Positions 48,247-61,718 of a DNA stretch of 64,000 nt are shown here, piece after piece (within the stretch, counting starts at the first letter, position 1; every line of letters begins with the position of its first letter). The stretch comes from Suillus spraguei (lineage: Eukaryota > Basidiomycota > Agaricomycetes > Boletales > Suillaceae): positions 1 to 64,000 of the forward strand of contig JABCPU010000118.1 in NCBI GenBank assembly GCA_016800925.1, read 5' to 3'. The notes under the pieces were generated by a model that saw nothing but the letters and a program-made list of their open reading frames with translations, ran no database searches and was not told the DNA's origin. A program made the translations under genes and the position numbers.

Positions 48247-49667
48247 CTGGTGTATCGCGCACTCCGAGTGAGTACTTGTTGCGTATCACGCACTCAATGT
48301 TGTATCGCGCAAGCATGACGCTTACCTATGACGAAGACGATGACGCAACCTACGACGCCATCAAGGATGAGTAAGCCTGCGGCCACCGCACGACCTCAGG
48401 CAGGTACGCGCGCTCAGAGATAGACTCACTCAACTTATTACTGTACTCCCGAAATCCCATACGCTCTTCCAGTCCGAAATCTCTGTTAGTGCAGTCGTTC
48501 CCTCCTGTGACGACATTACAACTTTATTATGTAAAGTCGAGAACATCAATGTAGGTACTCCTGTGAAATGATAGTCTGCTATGTATCATTGCAATTTTGA
48601 TAACTAGTGTCAATATCATTGTCGACTTGACGTTACCCCGAGGATTAGATCGAGGAATGAGGTGTCGACGCGAACAGTAATACTAATCAAAGGCGGCGCT
48701 ACGCGAAGAATGTCTTGAGTGCGGATGAGCCGTCCGAAGCTTGCGAGACAATATTTAATCAAGTCTTTTGTGCTGCACCACACTCGTCTTGCTTGCGACT
48801 CGGAGTTTCAGCGAACTCTACACCCAATGACGGAAGTGGAGGAGAAACGCAGGTTCCAGCGAAGAGACCACAGTATGGAGTCTACACTGATCATTAATAT
48901 TGATCATTTCATAATCTATATTGAGAGCGCTACCTGCTACGCAAGTGTTTAGAACAATTTCATCTATGACATGACTCTTGCTGTGCCTCCAAATGGCTAG
49001 TCTGGACATAAGCAGCAGCGAGGAGCGCAAAGAACACTTGATCCAAGTCTATGTCTGCTATCTCAGGATCTTTCATCTTGCGCAAATTATCAGGGTGAAT
49101 TGTCTTCGTCACGTTGTATCTGTGTGGGTGGTAACGGTGCTACAGGAAAATCCTGCGACATGGGGCGGAGCGTGTCATGGGTATACGAGTAGGAGGCTAT
49201 CTGAAATGGCTGACAAGTCTGAGTAGGTGCTCTGGTGGAGTTTAAAGATACTTGCTGTGCGCCTCGCGTGGATGACGCCGTCGAGCTTCGTCCACCTCAC
49301 TGCCACCACAGCTTTCAGTGATTGCAACATTGTATCATGCGAGCGTACTTGATTGGCAGTATGAAATTCATGAATTACGTCCACTGGCTTCCCAGGCTCC
49401 ACAGCGTGCAACTTTACGTGTTAGCCTCATGTCACTACTAGTCAAGTCCAAGCGGTTTTACTCAACGAAAATCTTCATATAAGCATGAGCTCAACACATG
49501 TTTTTCTGGGTCATCTCACCCAGACTTGCAACTTTGGCGTGCTGAATGTCCCCTGCTACCGATTCTCGACTTAGATCTTGCGATGGAGGTGTTAGCTATG
49601 ACCAACCTCTGTTAATACAAATGCTAATTGCTCTACAGGGACTGATAGTGGTCCGTGCCATGGGTGT
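48247..49667. other. Intergenic, no gene recognised
   Basis: There are scattered short frames only. A short acidic ORF from about 48,316 (MTLTYDEDDDATYDAIKDE) has no support beyond its composition. Confidence 0.45.
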
Positions 49668-50720
49668 ATGAAGCGCGCTCTCAGACGGTCAAGGAAAGAA
49701 GATATTGCCAACATTCCAACAAGTTCAGATCTAGCATATCTTTTTGCATTAGGCGATGGCCTTTTGGAGAGCCCGCGTACTCGCCGCAGGAAGTCGCGGT
49801 CGTCATCTTCGCCGATTGATGACACACTCTATGCTCTCCAAACTGTTCGTCGACCTGCAGACCCGTCCGAGATAGTGGATCCTGTTCCTCGCAAGACCAC
49901 TCCTCAGCTGCACGCAGCCAACAACCCCACAGCATCTCCAACCGAGACATCTTCAAGGAAATCATCTATGGGTAAACTGCAACGTTCAGCGTCTTCTAGA
50001 GTGGAGGACGCTGCGGAAGCAGCCATATTTCGAACATTACTTTTCGCGTTATCCATTCGAGATTCCGACAATCCTGGAAATCTCAGACAGCCTGACTTAC
50101 AATCTGCGGTCAACAATACACCTAGAAAGTATCCTTTACCATTGGAAAATATTTCATTGAAAGTCGACTGCAACGAGCGCCATGTCACGACTTGGGATGA
50201 GCCCGACAAGTGAGTCGACTCTGGATGCTAGTCGTACCCGTGCTCAGTGTGCTCCAAAATGTGTAGTGCGTTCTACCTCTTCCCGGCACAGCTGCTGATT
50301 GCATGCACCTCCGCATATGAGTTCGACCCCCAGCTTGCTCCGGCCATCACTCTCGTTCATCTCATCTGCAGTACAGTGACAATAAATGGTCCCTACAAGT
50401 CCTGTAGCCAAATATCATTCAAGACGTTTTATGATGGCGCTACGATAAGCTACGTAAATGATACGCCTACACCCGATTTATCTCGAGGAATTCATATTGA
50501 GGAAGTCCCATGGTGCACTACCAAGGACGAGCATGGTAATGTCGGGTGGTGCATGCGCTTCTGGATTCCAATCCCGTTCGCTCTCTTTCAGCGAGCGGAG
50601 ACCAGGACTTTCAAGATAGATGCCAAGATACACGTGAATGGAGATGCAGGTAAAGAGGGGAACCTAGGCGCTTCGAATGATTTCACGTTGTCGAGATTGC
50701 TGAGAGGTTTGGCGATGTAG
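49668..50720 (+). CDS. Hypothetical protein with relic copies in the inverted repeat
   Basis: Exon 1 starts MKRALRRSRKEDIANIPTSS and is Ser/Arg-rich (RTRRRKSRSSSSP). It ends TTWDEPD at a GTGAGT donor near 50,209. Exon 2 begins about 50,267 and reads AFYLFPAQLLIACTSAYEFD, then TVTINGPYKSC, CMRFWIPIPF and AKIHVNGDAGKE. It ends LLRGLAM. A hydrophobic segment near the start of exon 2 could span a membrane. No family is recognised. The start codon is the first in frame, and an earlier exon is possible. Confidence 0.5.
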
Positions 50721-50925
50721 AGGACAGTCCTAGCTTGAGTACCTATTGATGTGAAGATCGATCACTGCATATTAGCGTCGCGTTAAACATTCGCGTGTCT
50801 CCTTCCAAAGTATAACATTATACATGAGGACTATGTGTACAGTTCAGCAACCTGATCGATGATCGCGTACTCTATATCGATGGCTTGCTATCCTTTTGAG
50901 CTAAAATATATATAACCATCAATCA

Positions 50926-53900
50926 TCATGACGTCGGTTTCAAACATACACACTCACACATCGTGATACGGTCACCCAGCGATAAAGCGATGCCCTGCGT
51001 TTTGCTCCGAATACGAACGTGGCCTACAATCCCAGCTTCCGTCTTCTCGATGCTAAGATTGGCTAAAGCATCCTCGCCTGCGCATCAAAAATTGAGACCG
51101 GTGCCAACACAACTGATGGAAAGAACCGCACCGAACAAACTCCGAGCATACATGTTCGCAGATAGGAAATCGCAATCCCCTGACATGGCTCCTTCTGGCG
51201 TGAGACAAGACATGTTGGTAGACTTCATGACGTGCTTCAGGTAGTCACGAGGGTCACTACGCGGGTGCGTTAGCTAGGGACTGGATATAAGATCTCTGGG
51301 AGACATACGTCATGTTCGTCGACACGTTGACCCTGTTCTCCCACTCAAACTCTGTCCACATGCTTCGGAACTTAAGGGTAGTGAGTGAATATTCAGACAA
51401 CCACAACAGGTATTAAAGACATACCTGTGTCTCGCTACAGTACGCAGGCTTGATATAGTCCATGATATCGATGTGGATGTCGTTCAAGATAACACAACAC
51501 TCAGCGAGGGCAGGGCCGTCCCATAGGATGCTGCCAAATATAACGCCAGTCTCTGTTGACGACACCTACGATGTACAATTAACATGGATGAATGGCGGAG
51601 TGTCTTTGATTATTACCTTGATTGTGGCCTTGATACTCTGGAAACCGTGAGGCGCTATGGTATATACAGCAGGTCGTTCGACCAATTTGAGGTCACCGAG
51701 CGTTGCGAAATCAAGGCAAAAGTTTTGCAGTGTATTAGACGTCTGGTTGACCAGAAGGACATCTGAGTACCGTTAGTGAGTGTCGCCAATAAAATAGCCC
51801 ATCAAGAGAAGTATACACACCAAGCATAATATCGAATCCGTGCATCTTGACGTATGCTTCCGCATATATAGGGTCCGAAAAACCTAGAGATGATAAGCAC
51901 TGAAACTCGAGATAATCGCGGCACTACAGAACATACCTGTGAGCTGGGATATGCGACTGAGGTTGGATATGAAGTCTTCCCGGACTTCAGCCGCCCCCGT
52001 TGCCTTGCCTAAATCTTCCACGTACTGATAAAAAATGAGTGGGATATCATTAACCGATGATAAAGGCTTACATCAATGGGATCATCCGCTGATTTTTTGG
52101 AGAACTGCCTAAAAGTAAGCAGGTCATCGACTTGCACAACATGTTCCTTTGTGCTTTCCGACTCTTTCTTCTCCGCTGCTTTTTTCTGTCCGGTCATCAG
52201 TAACATCACAGCTTTAAGCAGACTAGGTATGCACCTCCTGGGCAACAAGCATCTTGGAGTATGCGGCTTTCGTGTCCTTCAAGAAGATATCATGGACTAT
52301 GGACATTTCCTTGACCTCGCTTAGGGTTTGTATGCAGTTAAGAATGCGCTCGTTGGAATCCTCGTCAATCGGCACTGCGACGAATTTCGATTGGCCGACG
52401 CGGATAATAGACGTCATTATCAACATGGACTGGGTGGTCGTCAGTAGATGCTATAGAAATTAACAATAGTATGTACCTCTGCACGGAGAGCGTTAGCCTG
52501 TGACCGGTCGTTCGTAAGGTCATCAAACCGCAACACAAGCTTCGTCAGCGCCGAGGCGAGTACCGAACCTGTGAAAAAGTCGCCTCCCAAAATGAGGGCT
52601 GGTATCACATCCTTGAGAGTTCCGAACGAAATGAATAGGCACACCACGCACCTCTCAGTGGCGGCTTGGACGCAGTCTTGACAGCTTCTAATCTCGCTGA
52701 GTTGGCGCTGGTGTACGCCGTCTCTGTCGCATATGTCCCGTCAGCAAGTACCTTTGGCCGCCCGCTTCCCTCGACCTTCTTGTCCTCCTTCTTGTCCTCC
52801 TCTCCGCCAGCCTCGTCCAATAACCGTTGCTCGCTCGCAATAATAGGGATCTCGCCAAGCACCTTGCGGATGTCTTGGAATGTGGCCTGTATGTCTGACA
52901 GGCCTTCGACGTACTCGCCTAGAATCCAGAGGACGCCGCGGAAGGTTTTACCGGATTTGATCTCTGTCAGAGTTTGAATAAGCTTGTCGCATATGGACTG
53001 TCGGAGGTGCGGGAACTTCTCGACTACTTCGCTATGGGTACGTTAGTGAAACAAGATGTGGGAACTGAGAGGGGAAAACAAACCGGACGAAGGCCACAAC
53101 GTCCAGTGCAGAGGGGTTATTCGAATCTCCAAGGAATTCCATGAGTGCGTGGACAACATTTGCAGCGACCTCGGAAAACTTGACCGCTAACACGTGGATG
53201 GATTGAATTAGAAGTTGTCTGTACTCCGGAGCCTATCCCAAGATTAGTCCACAGTAATATGCAAACTGCGAGACTGACCTTTTCGAACTCGCGCTCCTGC
53301 GTCTGCTGTAACTGCTTCTTGAGGAAGAGAACAACCTCCTCAACGTTGCGATTCGAGGTCATGCTGAGTACGATGCTCATGGCTTTCCTTCGGACCTCCA
53401 TGTCGGCGCTGATACGATAGGACTCAGTAGTTATTTTCAAGAAGTAATCGATCAATGCTAGTACCTCGACAAGACCTGCAAGATATCCATCGTCAGCCCA
53501 TCCAAAATATGACCATGCTTGGAGCGTAGGGTATCCATGCGATCCAGGACGATCAGCTTAACGTTGTTGTCAGATTCTTTAATGACAAGATTAACAAAGC
53601 ACGAGGCGGCCGCTAATAATGAAGGTGAACAGATGTGTGCACAGGACCTGATCACAAACATACCTTTCACAGCAGCAGGGTTTTGCGTGAGTGTGGTGAG
53701 CGTCGTGGCAGCTTCGTACTTTACTGCATGTGATGATGAATTCAATAATTCAAACATGCATCGGATATATCGTGGCTGCAAGATCATAAAAATGAGGATA
53801 AACAAGATAACTCAAGTGAAGAGGACTTACTCGATGCGTCGTGTCGTTCTTACAATCCAACCTGATGACTTCTATGATGCTCATCTGCAAGAGTTCATCT

Positions 53901-54711
53901 AGACTCGTCAGCTGATCATACACGCTAATCAACCACTCCACAGCTTTAGGCATCGCGCAATGTGCGAGGAATACAAATGCGTTACGCTTGCATGTTGCGT
54001 CAGACTCTGCAGCAATGAAAGTCTGCATGAGCTCGGGAGCGTCTGGGATAAGGTGTTCGTATTCCCGGTAGATGGTGTACACGGCAAATACGGCATTCTT
54101 GCGGACGTAGGAATGACGGTGCTCGAGACAGCTGCGGCAGGTGGGGATGAGGGGTTCCAGGAGTTCCGCATCTTTGGATATCTTTTGAAGGAAACGTAGG
54201 GTAGCGCCGCGGATATATTCGTTGGGGTGTTGCTGTCGACATGTGAAGAATATAACATCAGGAGTAAGGACATTAGTCTTACCAGGTCGTTTCGGATGGC
54301 ATTGCTAAACAATGTGAGTATATGTCCGGTAGAAGGATAATAGATACACATACACGACAAGAATCATCTCCTGTTTAAGCTTCCCGTTCTCATCATACTT
54401 AGGACACACCTCCCAGTAAAAGTGAAGTAACTTTTTGAGCTGCTTGTTTCTGGAGGGCATAATATATTGTATGATTGGCATTAAGAGCGTGGGCTATGCC
54501 ACCCTCATTGGATCAGTACCATGCGGTCTACGGGAAAGATCAAGGATCATACCTGAGGGTTCCCATTAATCGTCGATACAATAATCCTGCGCAACGTGTC
54601 TAGTCTGTCTTCATCAGTGCCTTTCTCGAGAGATGCCCTAAGCTCCTGCGTGGACGGGCTCTCTGTGGTATCTTCAAACACGACAGTGTAGCATGGTGCC
54701 TCTGTTGCCAT
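50926..54711 (-). CDS. Coatomer subunit beta (beta-COP)
   Basis: Beta-COP is a subunit of the COPI coat that drives retrograde Golgi-to-ER vesicle traffic. The start is [19 protein letters not shown]. Successive exons show the adaptin-like helical N-terminal region: [57 protein letters not shown] and [20 protein letters not shown]. The hinge has [20 protein letters not shown]. The C-terminal appendage reads [40 protein letters not shown] and [20 protein letters not shown]. More than ten introns are used. No frameshift was noticed. Expected length is about 950 aa. Confidence 0.92.
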
Positions 54712-54957
54712 AATGACCTAAACGACGCGACGGTGAGCTCGACCGTTAAGTACTTTGGACGTGTCAACTTGTGTTGATACGGTGGGCGGTGTACAGGCGT
54801 GAGAAGCACCTTCCGAATGCGCGTTGCATGTCTGTTCCCGGTTTCATCCTGTCCAGTACCTCGTTCGCTCCGTTCTTCCAGTTCACTCCAGCTTATAAAC
54901 AGTGAGTTTCAGCTATTTTGTGTTTTCCTTCAAATAATCCTGCATTAGATCACACCC

Positions 54958-55252
54958 ATGGCATTTCTCGGTCTTCGCAAGTGGTCCACTCCTGCACGTT
55001 CCATTTCCCGTGCTACAAGTTATCTTCGGCTGACCAGTTGTGTTAATAGGTGTTGAGGCCCATGGCGCCCTTCCTAGCAGCCAGCGTGGTCACTTTTTAC
55101 CTTGTATCGAAGATGCAGGAGATGGGTGTTCGTTGTACGTTATATGCGTTTTCCACTTTGACCTTGCATGAATGGGTGTTACAGCGGAGACGTACGCCAA
55201 GGATCCTAAAAACCCATACGGTGCTCAGATTGCAAAGGAGGCACATCATTAG
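54958..55252 (+). CDS. ATP synthase subunit j (Atp18-like), small
   Basis: This is a membrane subunit of mitochondrial F1Fo ATP synthase. Three exons give about 62 aa. The start is MAFLGLRKWSTP, followed by a 56-nt intron (54994-55049) that begins GC. Exon 2 reads VLRPMAPFLAASVVTFYLVS and KMQEMGVR. A second, GT-AG intron leads to SETYAKDPKNPYGAQIAKEA and the stop. Length, single helix and DPKNP end fit the family. It is divergent from beta-COP. Confidence 0.85.
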
Positions 55253-57902
55253 AAGGCAATTTGACTTGCTTCAGTGTGTTAGGCACGTTCGATTATACCC
55301 TTTCTAATGAGCCGACAGCTCATCTTACACTTCCTTGCAGACCCTTTGCGCACGCTTAGAATCAGATATCCTTAATATTGGAGGATCCATGGTGCAAAAC
55401 ACGATGTTCGTTCCATAAATTTTCCGCGTGAATACCATGTGTGATTTACAATACTCACTCAAAGAGGCTATCGGTGCTTTATTTCGGACGATGGGCATCA
55501 TTCTGTTTACGTTTTTGATGTTATTTTGCTGACTGATTTCTGCCAGCATGACTGAGGGTGTTTGAGTGCGTTGAGTTGCACGCTGCAGTGCCTATGAAAT
55601 GCCTAACGGAACAATCACCTTGATATGATACTCCAAGTCGGTCAATGCGTCTTGAATGCCAATCGAATGGCTGGTTACCCTGGCACTGCGTTGTGGATGC
55701 ATGGCATAGTTGGTAGATGCCGGTTCAGTTGCAGTTTCCGTTGTGTGTCAGTGCGTCCCGCCCCGTCACATCAATACTATCCAAGTCCGGGGATGGCTCT
55801 TTCTCGAAAGCGTATCGGACGGTCGCATGTGGGCTGGTTTCTCCCTAGACGCAGCTTCAGTTGTTGTTGGAGAGTCAGTAGACTTCGGTTGAGTTTGTGT
55901 GGACGATGGCTTTGTACGAATGTCCCCAGGGTGTCGATCGGAACTTAGGGTGAGGGAGGAACGCAACCTACGTGCGCAATGTTAAACCTACTGGATCTAA
56001 AGACTGACATCAGTATAAATGAAGTGTAAATGCGCTACTGACGTTTCGTACTGAATTACCCACGCACTTGCGTGAGGGACATGGTCGAGTGCAATCGATA
56101 GACCAACAGGACCAGTATGTATCGACCGTGACATGTCGATGTCCTCATTCCTACAGGACCGGGACCGGTCTGTCGAATGTATGATGATAGCAGGATTACC
56201 TAGTTTTCCATACGGTGTAAGACACTTGAATGGCCAAATAGGGCGCAGCCCAATTGATGAACTTGCGTCTTAATAAACTTGAGAGAACAAATATTCATGT
56301 TCGAACACAGATTATCAGTACCTGACTGGAAAAGTTGTAGAAAAGTGTCTAATTGCCCGGGGAAAGTATGTTACTGGCCCGTCAACCATCAGCGAAGGTA
56401 AAGGATATAAGTTTGATGTCAACTCTTACAACCGGGGTGTGATCACGGAGTTATGGTCACTTGATCCCAAAGAATATCGCATGAGACTAACAAGAGCGCT
56501 GTCGCCCTAAATTGTGGCATCAGTCTCATTGATAGCATGATTTCCAAGCCGTTTCCTTACAGGGACGATATTGGGTCTCAGCCGACGAGACAGCAGGAGC
56601 GACTTACAAGCGCCGCTCTTCGTCCGCATAATGGGCGATGGAACCGGTTTTTTTAGTTATCCCTGGCGCGGACTGAATATTGAGCGACGCCTCCTCTTCC
56701 TTCACGAAAGCAGACTTGAGAGACCTTTGACCATAGACGGTGTACTGCAGCATCGTGGTCTAAAATGAACAGGGGTTTGGGAGCGCCCATCATCACGATG
56801 AACTAGACTGCATTGATGTATCAAGTCTGGCCCTTACTGATCATAAACTTGCAATCACAGAGGTAAGCATCTTGATATGCTGATGGGTTATAAGCAATGT
56901 GAAGTGCATATATGATAAAAACAAGCCTAGAACACATACTACATGATTGAATTATGCTACCATCAGGTATTGAGAGCTGGACCACAATAAACATAATCTA
57001 GAAGCGAAGCATAATAACGGACTCACCTACACCAACCGATTCTTCATTGCTGTTCATCACCAAGCGTCAGACGCTGAATTATGGCGTTAGATGAGATACA
57101 GCGAACACACAGATTATGTGTTCGTTTGAGTTATTACCTTACGTTCTATATCTGCACTGTTTCAACAAAAATACACATCTGGCGGACTGCTAGTTCAAGT
57201 TGTAAGCTGTCAATCTTACAGTGTGCCTCCTGTCAAGGCAAATTCGAGCGGGAGGCCATCACAGATATAAAGGAGGTTGGATGCATATTTGTCCAATGAT
57301 CCATGTGTCATTCTAATCCATGCCGAGCGTTCCGATGCTTGGGCTCGTAGATAGCATTAGGTATACTAGCCACGAACACCGAATTTTTATAGAAATGAGA
57401 ACGAGATTCCTCATCAACATTCGGCAGAAATATTGTGAGCTGCAAGTGTCTTGAAATTTAAGTTCCTCCATTGAAGATCTGGCTGATTATTGGATAGTTA
57501 CAAGAACACACGACAAAGATACACAACACCTGATGAATATTAATGGAATGTGGAATCTGTAGTATACCGACGTGATCGAGAATTGCCAGCTGAACTAAGA
57601 GGTACCACAATATTGGTTGAGCAATTGTTTGGATCAGAAGCCGTAACCACCTGAATTCAAATCTGGGTTGAGCAGCCACTCGTTGCATTGTCATCGCACG
57701 TGTAGAAGGTGCCGCTTGCTTTCGAGCACGGACATCTTCATTCTCCATAGACTCTTCCTTTAACGTCTCTGCTCGTGACTCATGCCAGGTTCCGCAACGA
57801 CTTCGAGGAAGCCACATAATCGAAACCCAACTGGGAGAACCAATACAAGGACTGTCGTACGTATTGCCTTTTCTGCTCCATATATTGTCTTTACTGTCTG
57901 CA
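55253..57902. other. Gene-poor stretch, nothing recognised
   Basis: About 2.6 kb with only short, composition-driven frames and no family motif, splice chain or repeat that I could support. Confidence 0.5.
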
Positions 57903-58456
57903 GCCCCGAAGAATGACAATCAGGTTACAGAGCTTTTGTATGACTATCAACGGAGAGAGATATTTGATAAAAAGAAGATAAGTCAACTTCTATATGATGA
58001 ACATGGGATTAAGCTGAGGTATGCGTGTTACTCTCCTTTACATTGATTTATAATGATGTACTTCAGCGAAAGCTCAGTAGCTCGGAGACGAAGAGCTCTG
58101 GGTCTCTATGCAAGTGGTGTGACCACTCGACAGCTACCAGAGACTGTCAAACAACAGCTCGTGTTCACCCAGATGTTAAAAGATCCAGAGAAGAAGCTTG
58201 GCCCTCGGATGATCAAGCAGCTGATTGCTCGTGACACTAGTATTCATCTAACAAGGTACGTGAAGACCAAATTATTCCTTCAATGCTGTTCTCATGAAAA
58301 TAATGTAGGGATTATATTAGGGCTGAGATGATGAGACAAGACCCCGAGGGGTTCGCATCTAGAGATACATCTGTGAAAAAGACAAATACGTTGAAGATAA
58401 GTGATGGAGAGTCTATGATCCATACCATGACTATACATGCGTTGCCGAAATGTTGA
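57903..58456 (+). pseudogene. N-terminal part of an integrase-core-type transposon protein
   Basis: Three exons join with canonical introns: QVTELLYDYQRREIFDKKKI; RRRRALGLYASGVTTRQLPE and KKLGPRMIKQLIARDT; DYIRAEMMRQDPEGFASRD, ending MTIHALPKC. This resembles the helix-turn-helix N-terminus that precedes an integrase core domain in agaricomycete proteins. The expected catalytic part is absent, and the C-terminal text has diverged from the family just where the core would begin. Confidence 0.55.
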
Positions 58457-59590
58457 CGCGTTGTCGGGACCAGTAATTTGTTTTAAGTATTTTGTTCCGA
58501 AAGACCTTGTTTAATGAATTTACAATTAATACAACCTGAAGGCCTCACGCCCCACCAGTGCACTTTGGACATGGCCAAACGGTTGTGATAGGTTTAGATA
58601 TGTTATTTCACCTAGTACTAACTTTCGTAAAGTTGTCGGGACCAATTTGTTAAGAATTTTACACTTCGAAGCTTTGAAGTTTGGACATAGCTTTGTTTGC
58701 TCATCACTGCATGCACATAACCCGTTGTCGTTTTGCAGTCGACGCATCTTGTTCGCGTCTCGATCACATTCCACATCGCATTTCATATCAATCGCATCCT
58801 GGCCAACACGTACATCAACTTACATCAACTATCTTCGAATCTTTGGAAACTATTGGTGCAGAACACAATATATAAGAGCGATCTCAACACAACCCTAGCC
58901 ATCAGTGAACTGGTGGGAACGTAGAAGGATATATATAACATTATTACCTTGCGGAGCAAGGTCATGTTGCATGGTCATATAATCTGTCAGTCACCTGATG
59001 TGAACATCATGCTGTGCCTGAGAAAATTTTCTTTTACAATATACAATCAGAAACGCTGATAGCAATACAACAACGCATGTCCCAAACATAAAACAAATAT
59101 ACAAATACAAGGAAACCCTGATAGAAATACAACAACGCACGTCCCAAACATAAATCAAAGAGCATCATGTGTTTGAACCACTCACTACAGACACTATTTC
59201 ATGTTTCTTGTGCAGTGGTTCATCAGCAAATTACAAATTTGGTTACAGAAACAACACGTCAATACAAAGCCATACAAGTCCATAGACAGTACATGGGTAC
59301 AGTACTACAGGTTTTACAAGGTTCCACAAAGCGACACAATAACTACAAGGCAACAAAGTAATTACATCATAAATAGAGCTATAGTACTTGCGAAGGTCGA
59401 AAATAATAGCTCCACATATGTTCTGCCCCGTCTCGATTATGTTAACTTCAGTGGGCCTAACTTGAGGATTTTTAGATGGTGTGAATGTGAGTCTAGTACT
59501 AACACAGGCTGCAAATGTGTGTGTTTAGTATGAGGACGAGGTGCTGACTGTCTGTAGACATACTTTCAAAAGTCACACATAACAAAATTG
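58457..59590. other. Gene-poor stretch with a 75-nt duplication
   Basis: No gene is recognised. Around 59,040-59,160 two tandem copies of about 75 nt share GAAATACAACAACGCACGTC-type text and CCCAAACATAAA. Confidence 0.55.
59040..59160 (+). repeat. Two tandem copies of a about-75-nt AT-rich unit
   Basis: Both copies contain CTGATAG, AATACAACAACGCA and GTCCCAAACATAAA, with few differences between them. Confidence 0.8.
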
Positions 59591-59599
59591 AGGACGAAT

Positions 59600-60110
59600 A
59601 CTCACTGTTGTGCTATCTGAGTGACTCCAAGTCATGGACATTGAGATATCAATTTTCTTCCGCTCTGTATGGAGGCGTCCAACATTGAGCTCCGCTGTCA
59701 ACAAATGAGAATTTGTGACCTGGACGCGCTGACGCCAGATGTCAAGAATCACCGATTGGTGTGCCAAAATGCAATCGGCCAGGTACTTCTTAGCCTCGCA
59801 CACCTTTCATTCAGCTTTGGCAGCTGCAAGCACAAGATCAGAGTGTTCATCACTTTCTATTTCTCCGTCCAATGGGGCATAATCATCTTGCTGCATAATG
59901 TGAGTCCTGGCAAGTAAAAGCAAGCAAGGTGCTCACAAGGTGCAATGCGGTAGGGAATTTCTCATCCTTGATTGATGATGTTTCACCAAAGTCAGGCCAA
60001 TAGAACACCAATTGATTTGTGGTTTGAAGAGGTCTTTGGTTGTGTGGCTCATGTGAATGTCCTCTGATACTTGGAGAAGGGGATGTAGTACTGTGGAATG
60101 TTCGGGGATT
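59600..60110 (-). pseudogene. Decayed agaricomycete hypothetical gene
   Basis: The pieces FYWPDFGETSSIKDEKFPTA, ESDEHSDLVLAAAKAE and AKKYLADCILAHQSVILDIW look like a helical, transposon-associated family. An in-frame stop and a frame change interrupt it. Confidence 0.35.
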
Positions 60111-60201
60111 AGAGGCTGCAGTGCAAGTGTGATGAGACATCATAACAGGTGGGTGGATATTGGATATCAACAAAGATCGTGTGAATATTTTAATATCTTC
60201 A

Positions 60202-60697
60202 ATGTCAGCACCAACATGCCCAAAGTGCGGGAGAACATTTACGAAGGAGAGCAGCATCGCTCGACACCTGAGCCAGCCTCGATCCTCATGTCATAGTCAT
60301 ATGCATGACATTGTTGATATTTTGCAGTTCACGGAAGTCATTCCTCCCCAGCATCGCGCAGGGGATGATACCAACAGCGTCCCAGAAGTTCACGATGGGG
60401 ATCACTGGCACAATAACATTTACAATGAATTTGGAATGTTTGGAGAATCACTAGAGGAAGAGTATGATGGTGCAGGGGCCTGTTACTCCCAAGATGGCTC
60501 GACCTTCCTGGATTTATTTGATGCTGATGAATATGCAGAATGCAGGGTAGACAACCTCTACTATCCGTTCGCATCCAAAGAAGAGTAAGAAGTTGCTGAT
60601 TATCTCCTGCGCTTGTCCCTCAGCATGGCAGCAATAGATGAATTTTTGAAGCTTTCAATAGTGCATATTCTTTGCATCCTCAGGATGGAGCATTGAT
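60202..60697 (+). mobile_element. 5' end of a Plavaka-like transposon, broken
   Basis: The start MSAPTCPKCGRTFTKESSIA followed by RHLSQPRSSCHSH matches the zinc-finger N-terminus of Plavaka-type elements of agaricomycetes. LFDADEYAECRVDNLYYPFA then SKEE, followed by a TAA at 60,586-60,588 where the family has Trp. The same frame continues with EVADYLLRLSLSMAAIDEFL and then stops. The DDE transposase core is not found, so this is a dead fragment. Confidence 0.7.
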
Positions 60698-61718
60698 ACA
60701 TCAACCACAAGTCCCCTCGTTCTTCCTCCTTTTGCAAACTGTCTTCTCATTGGTGCTCTCCATCTCAGTCTATGGTTTCTTCCAGTCACAAACTGGCCTC
60801 CTCTTGTGGATGGTCTTTGTCACAGTCTCTGCCCAGGCATTCTGTTCAGCCAGATCGAACACCTTCTCCCGCTCCTAGTTCAAGCTGATCTCACTCTCGA
60901 AGTGCCTCACCTGTTCAACACAGCAAATCTGGAGACAGTGCATGGTGCGCCAACCAACAAGCTAACCCCTTGAAGCTTGGCTTCTATCCAGCATCTTGGC
61001 AGGCTTTCCTGCAGGCAGCAAAGTTGGAAATGTGGTTGCAGGCAATTTTATTGCATCCTCTTCCAGTTCATCAGGAAGTGGTAATACTGGCACAAGAGGT
61101 TTTGTTATGAACTGGGGTGGCATCTCCAGCGATAGTGAAAAGACACAGTTCGGTCTACTGGGAGGTTCTTACAATGTCCAGAAGAGGACAAGGTGAAAGT
61201 ACAAGGAACGCGTTCCGAGTACGATCAAGGGTCTGGCCTCAAGGATAAGTCCGAGAGGTTCTTCGAGAATAGAGACTAAGGCTAAGGAGTGCTTAGACTT
61301 AGAGACGATTCAAGGACGACTTAGGTTGGAGACCTAGGCAAAGGAAGTTCCAGGTGAAACCCAGTAAGATTAAAGTAAAGAATCTACTATAAGTACAACG
61401 TGCTTAAATAGGCCAATATGTGCGCACGGACCAAGAAAGGCGTGAGAAAGTAAGTGCGTATCCAAATAAGGAAGGCAACTATAGTACAGATGTGTTGAGC
61501 ATATGAGTCAAGTCATGTGACATGATATACGAGTAAGAAGACAAAGGGAAAATGAATAGGGGCACGTACAACTGTAACAGGTTTTGAGTGCTGTATTATG
61601 GACATACCACACGAAGAAGGTGAAGCTTGACAATGGTAAGTTGCCCTGCACCATCAGAAGTTGCTCCAATCTGATGTCCTTGTGAAGGTTATTTCCAAGA
61701 GTATAAAGTACCGATGTC
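60698..61718. other. Gene-poor stretch after the Plavaka fragment
   Basis: It holds broken frames only. Part of 60,880-61,190 reads as low-quality coding text but has no supported family. Confidence 0.4.
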
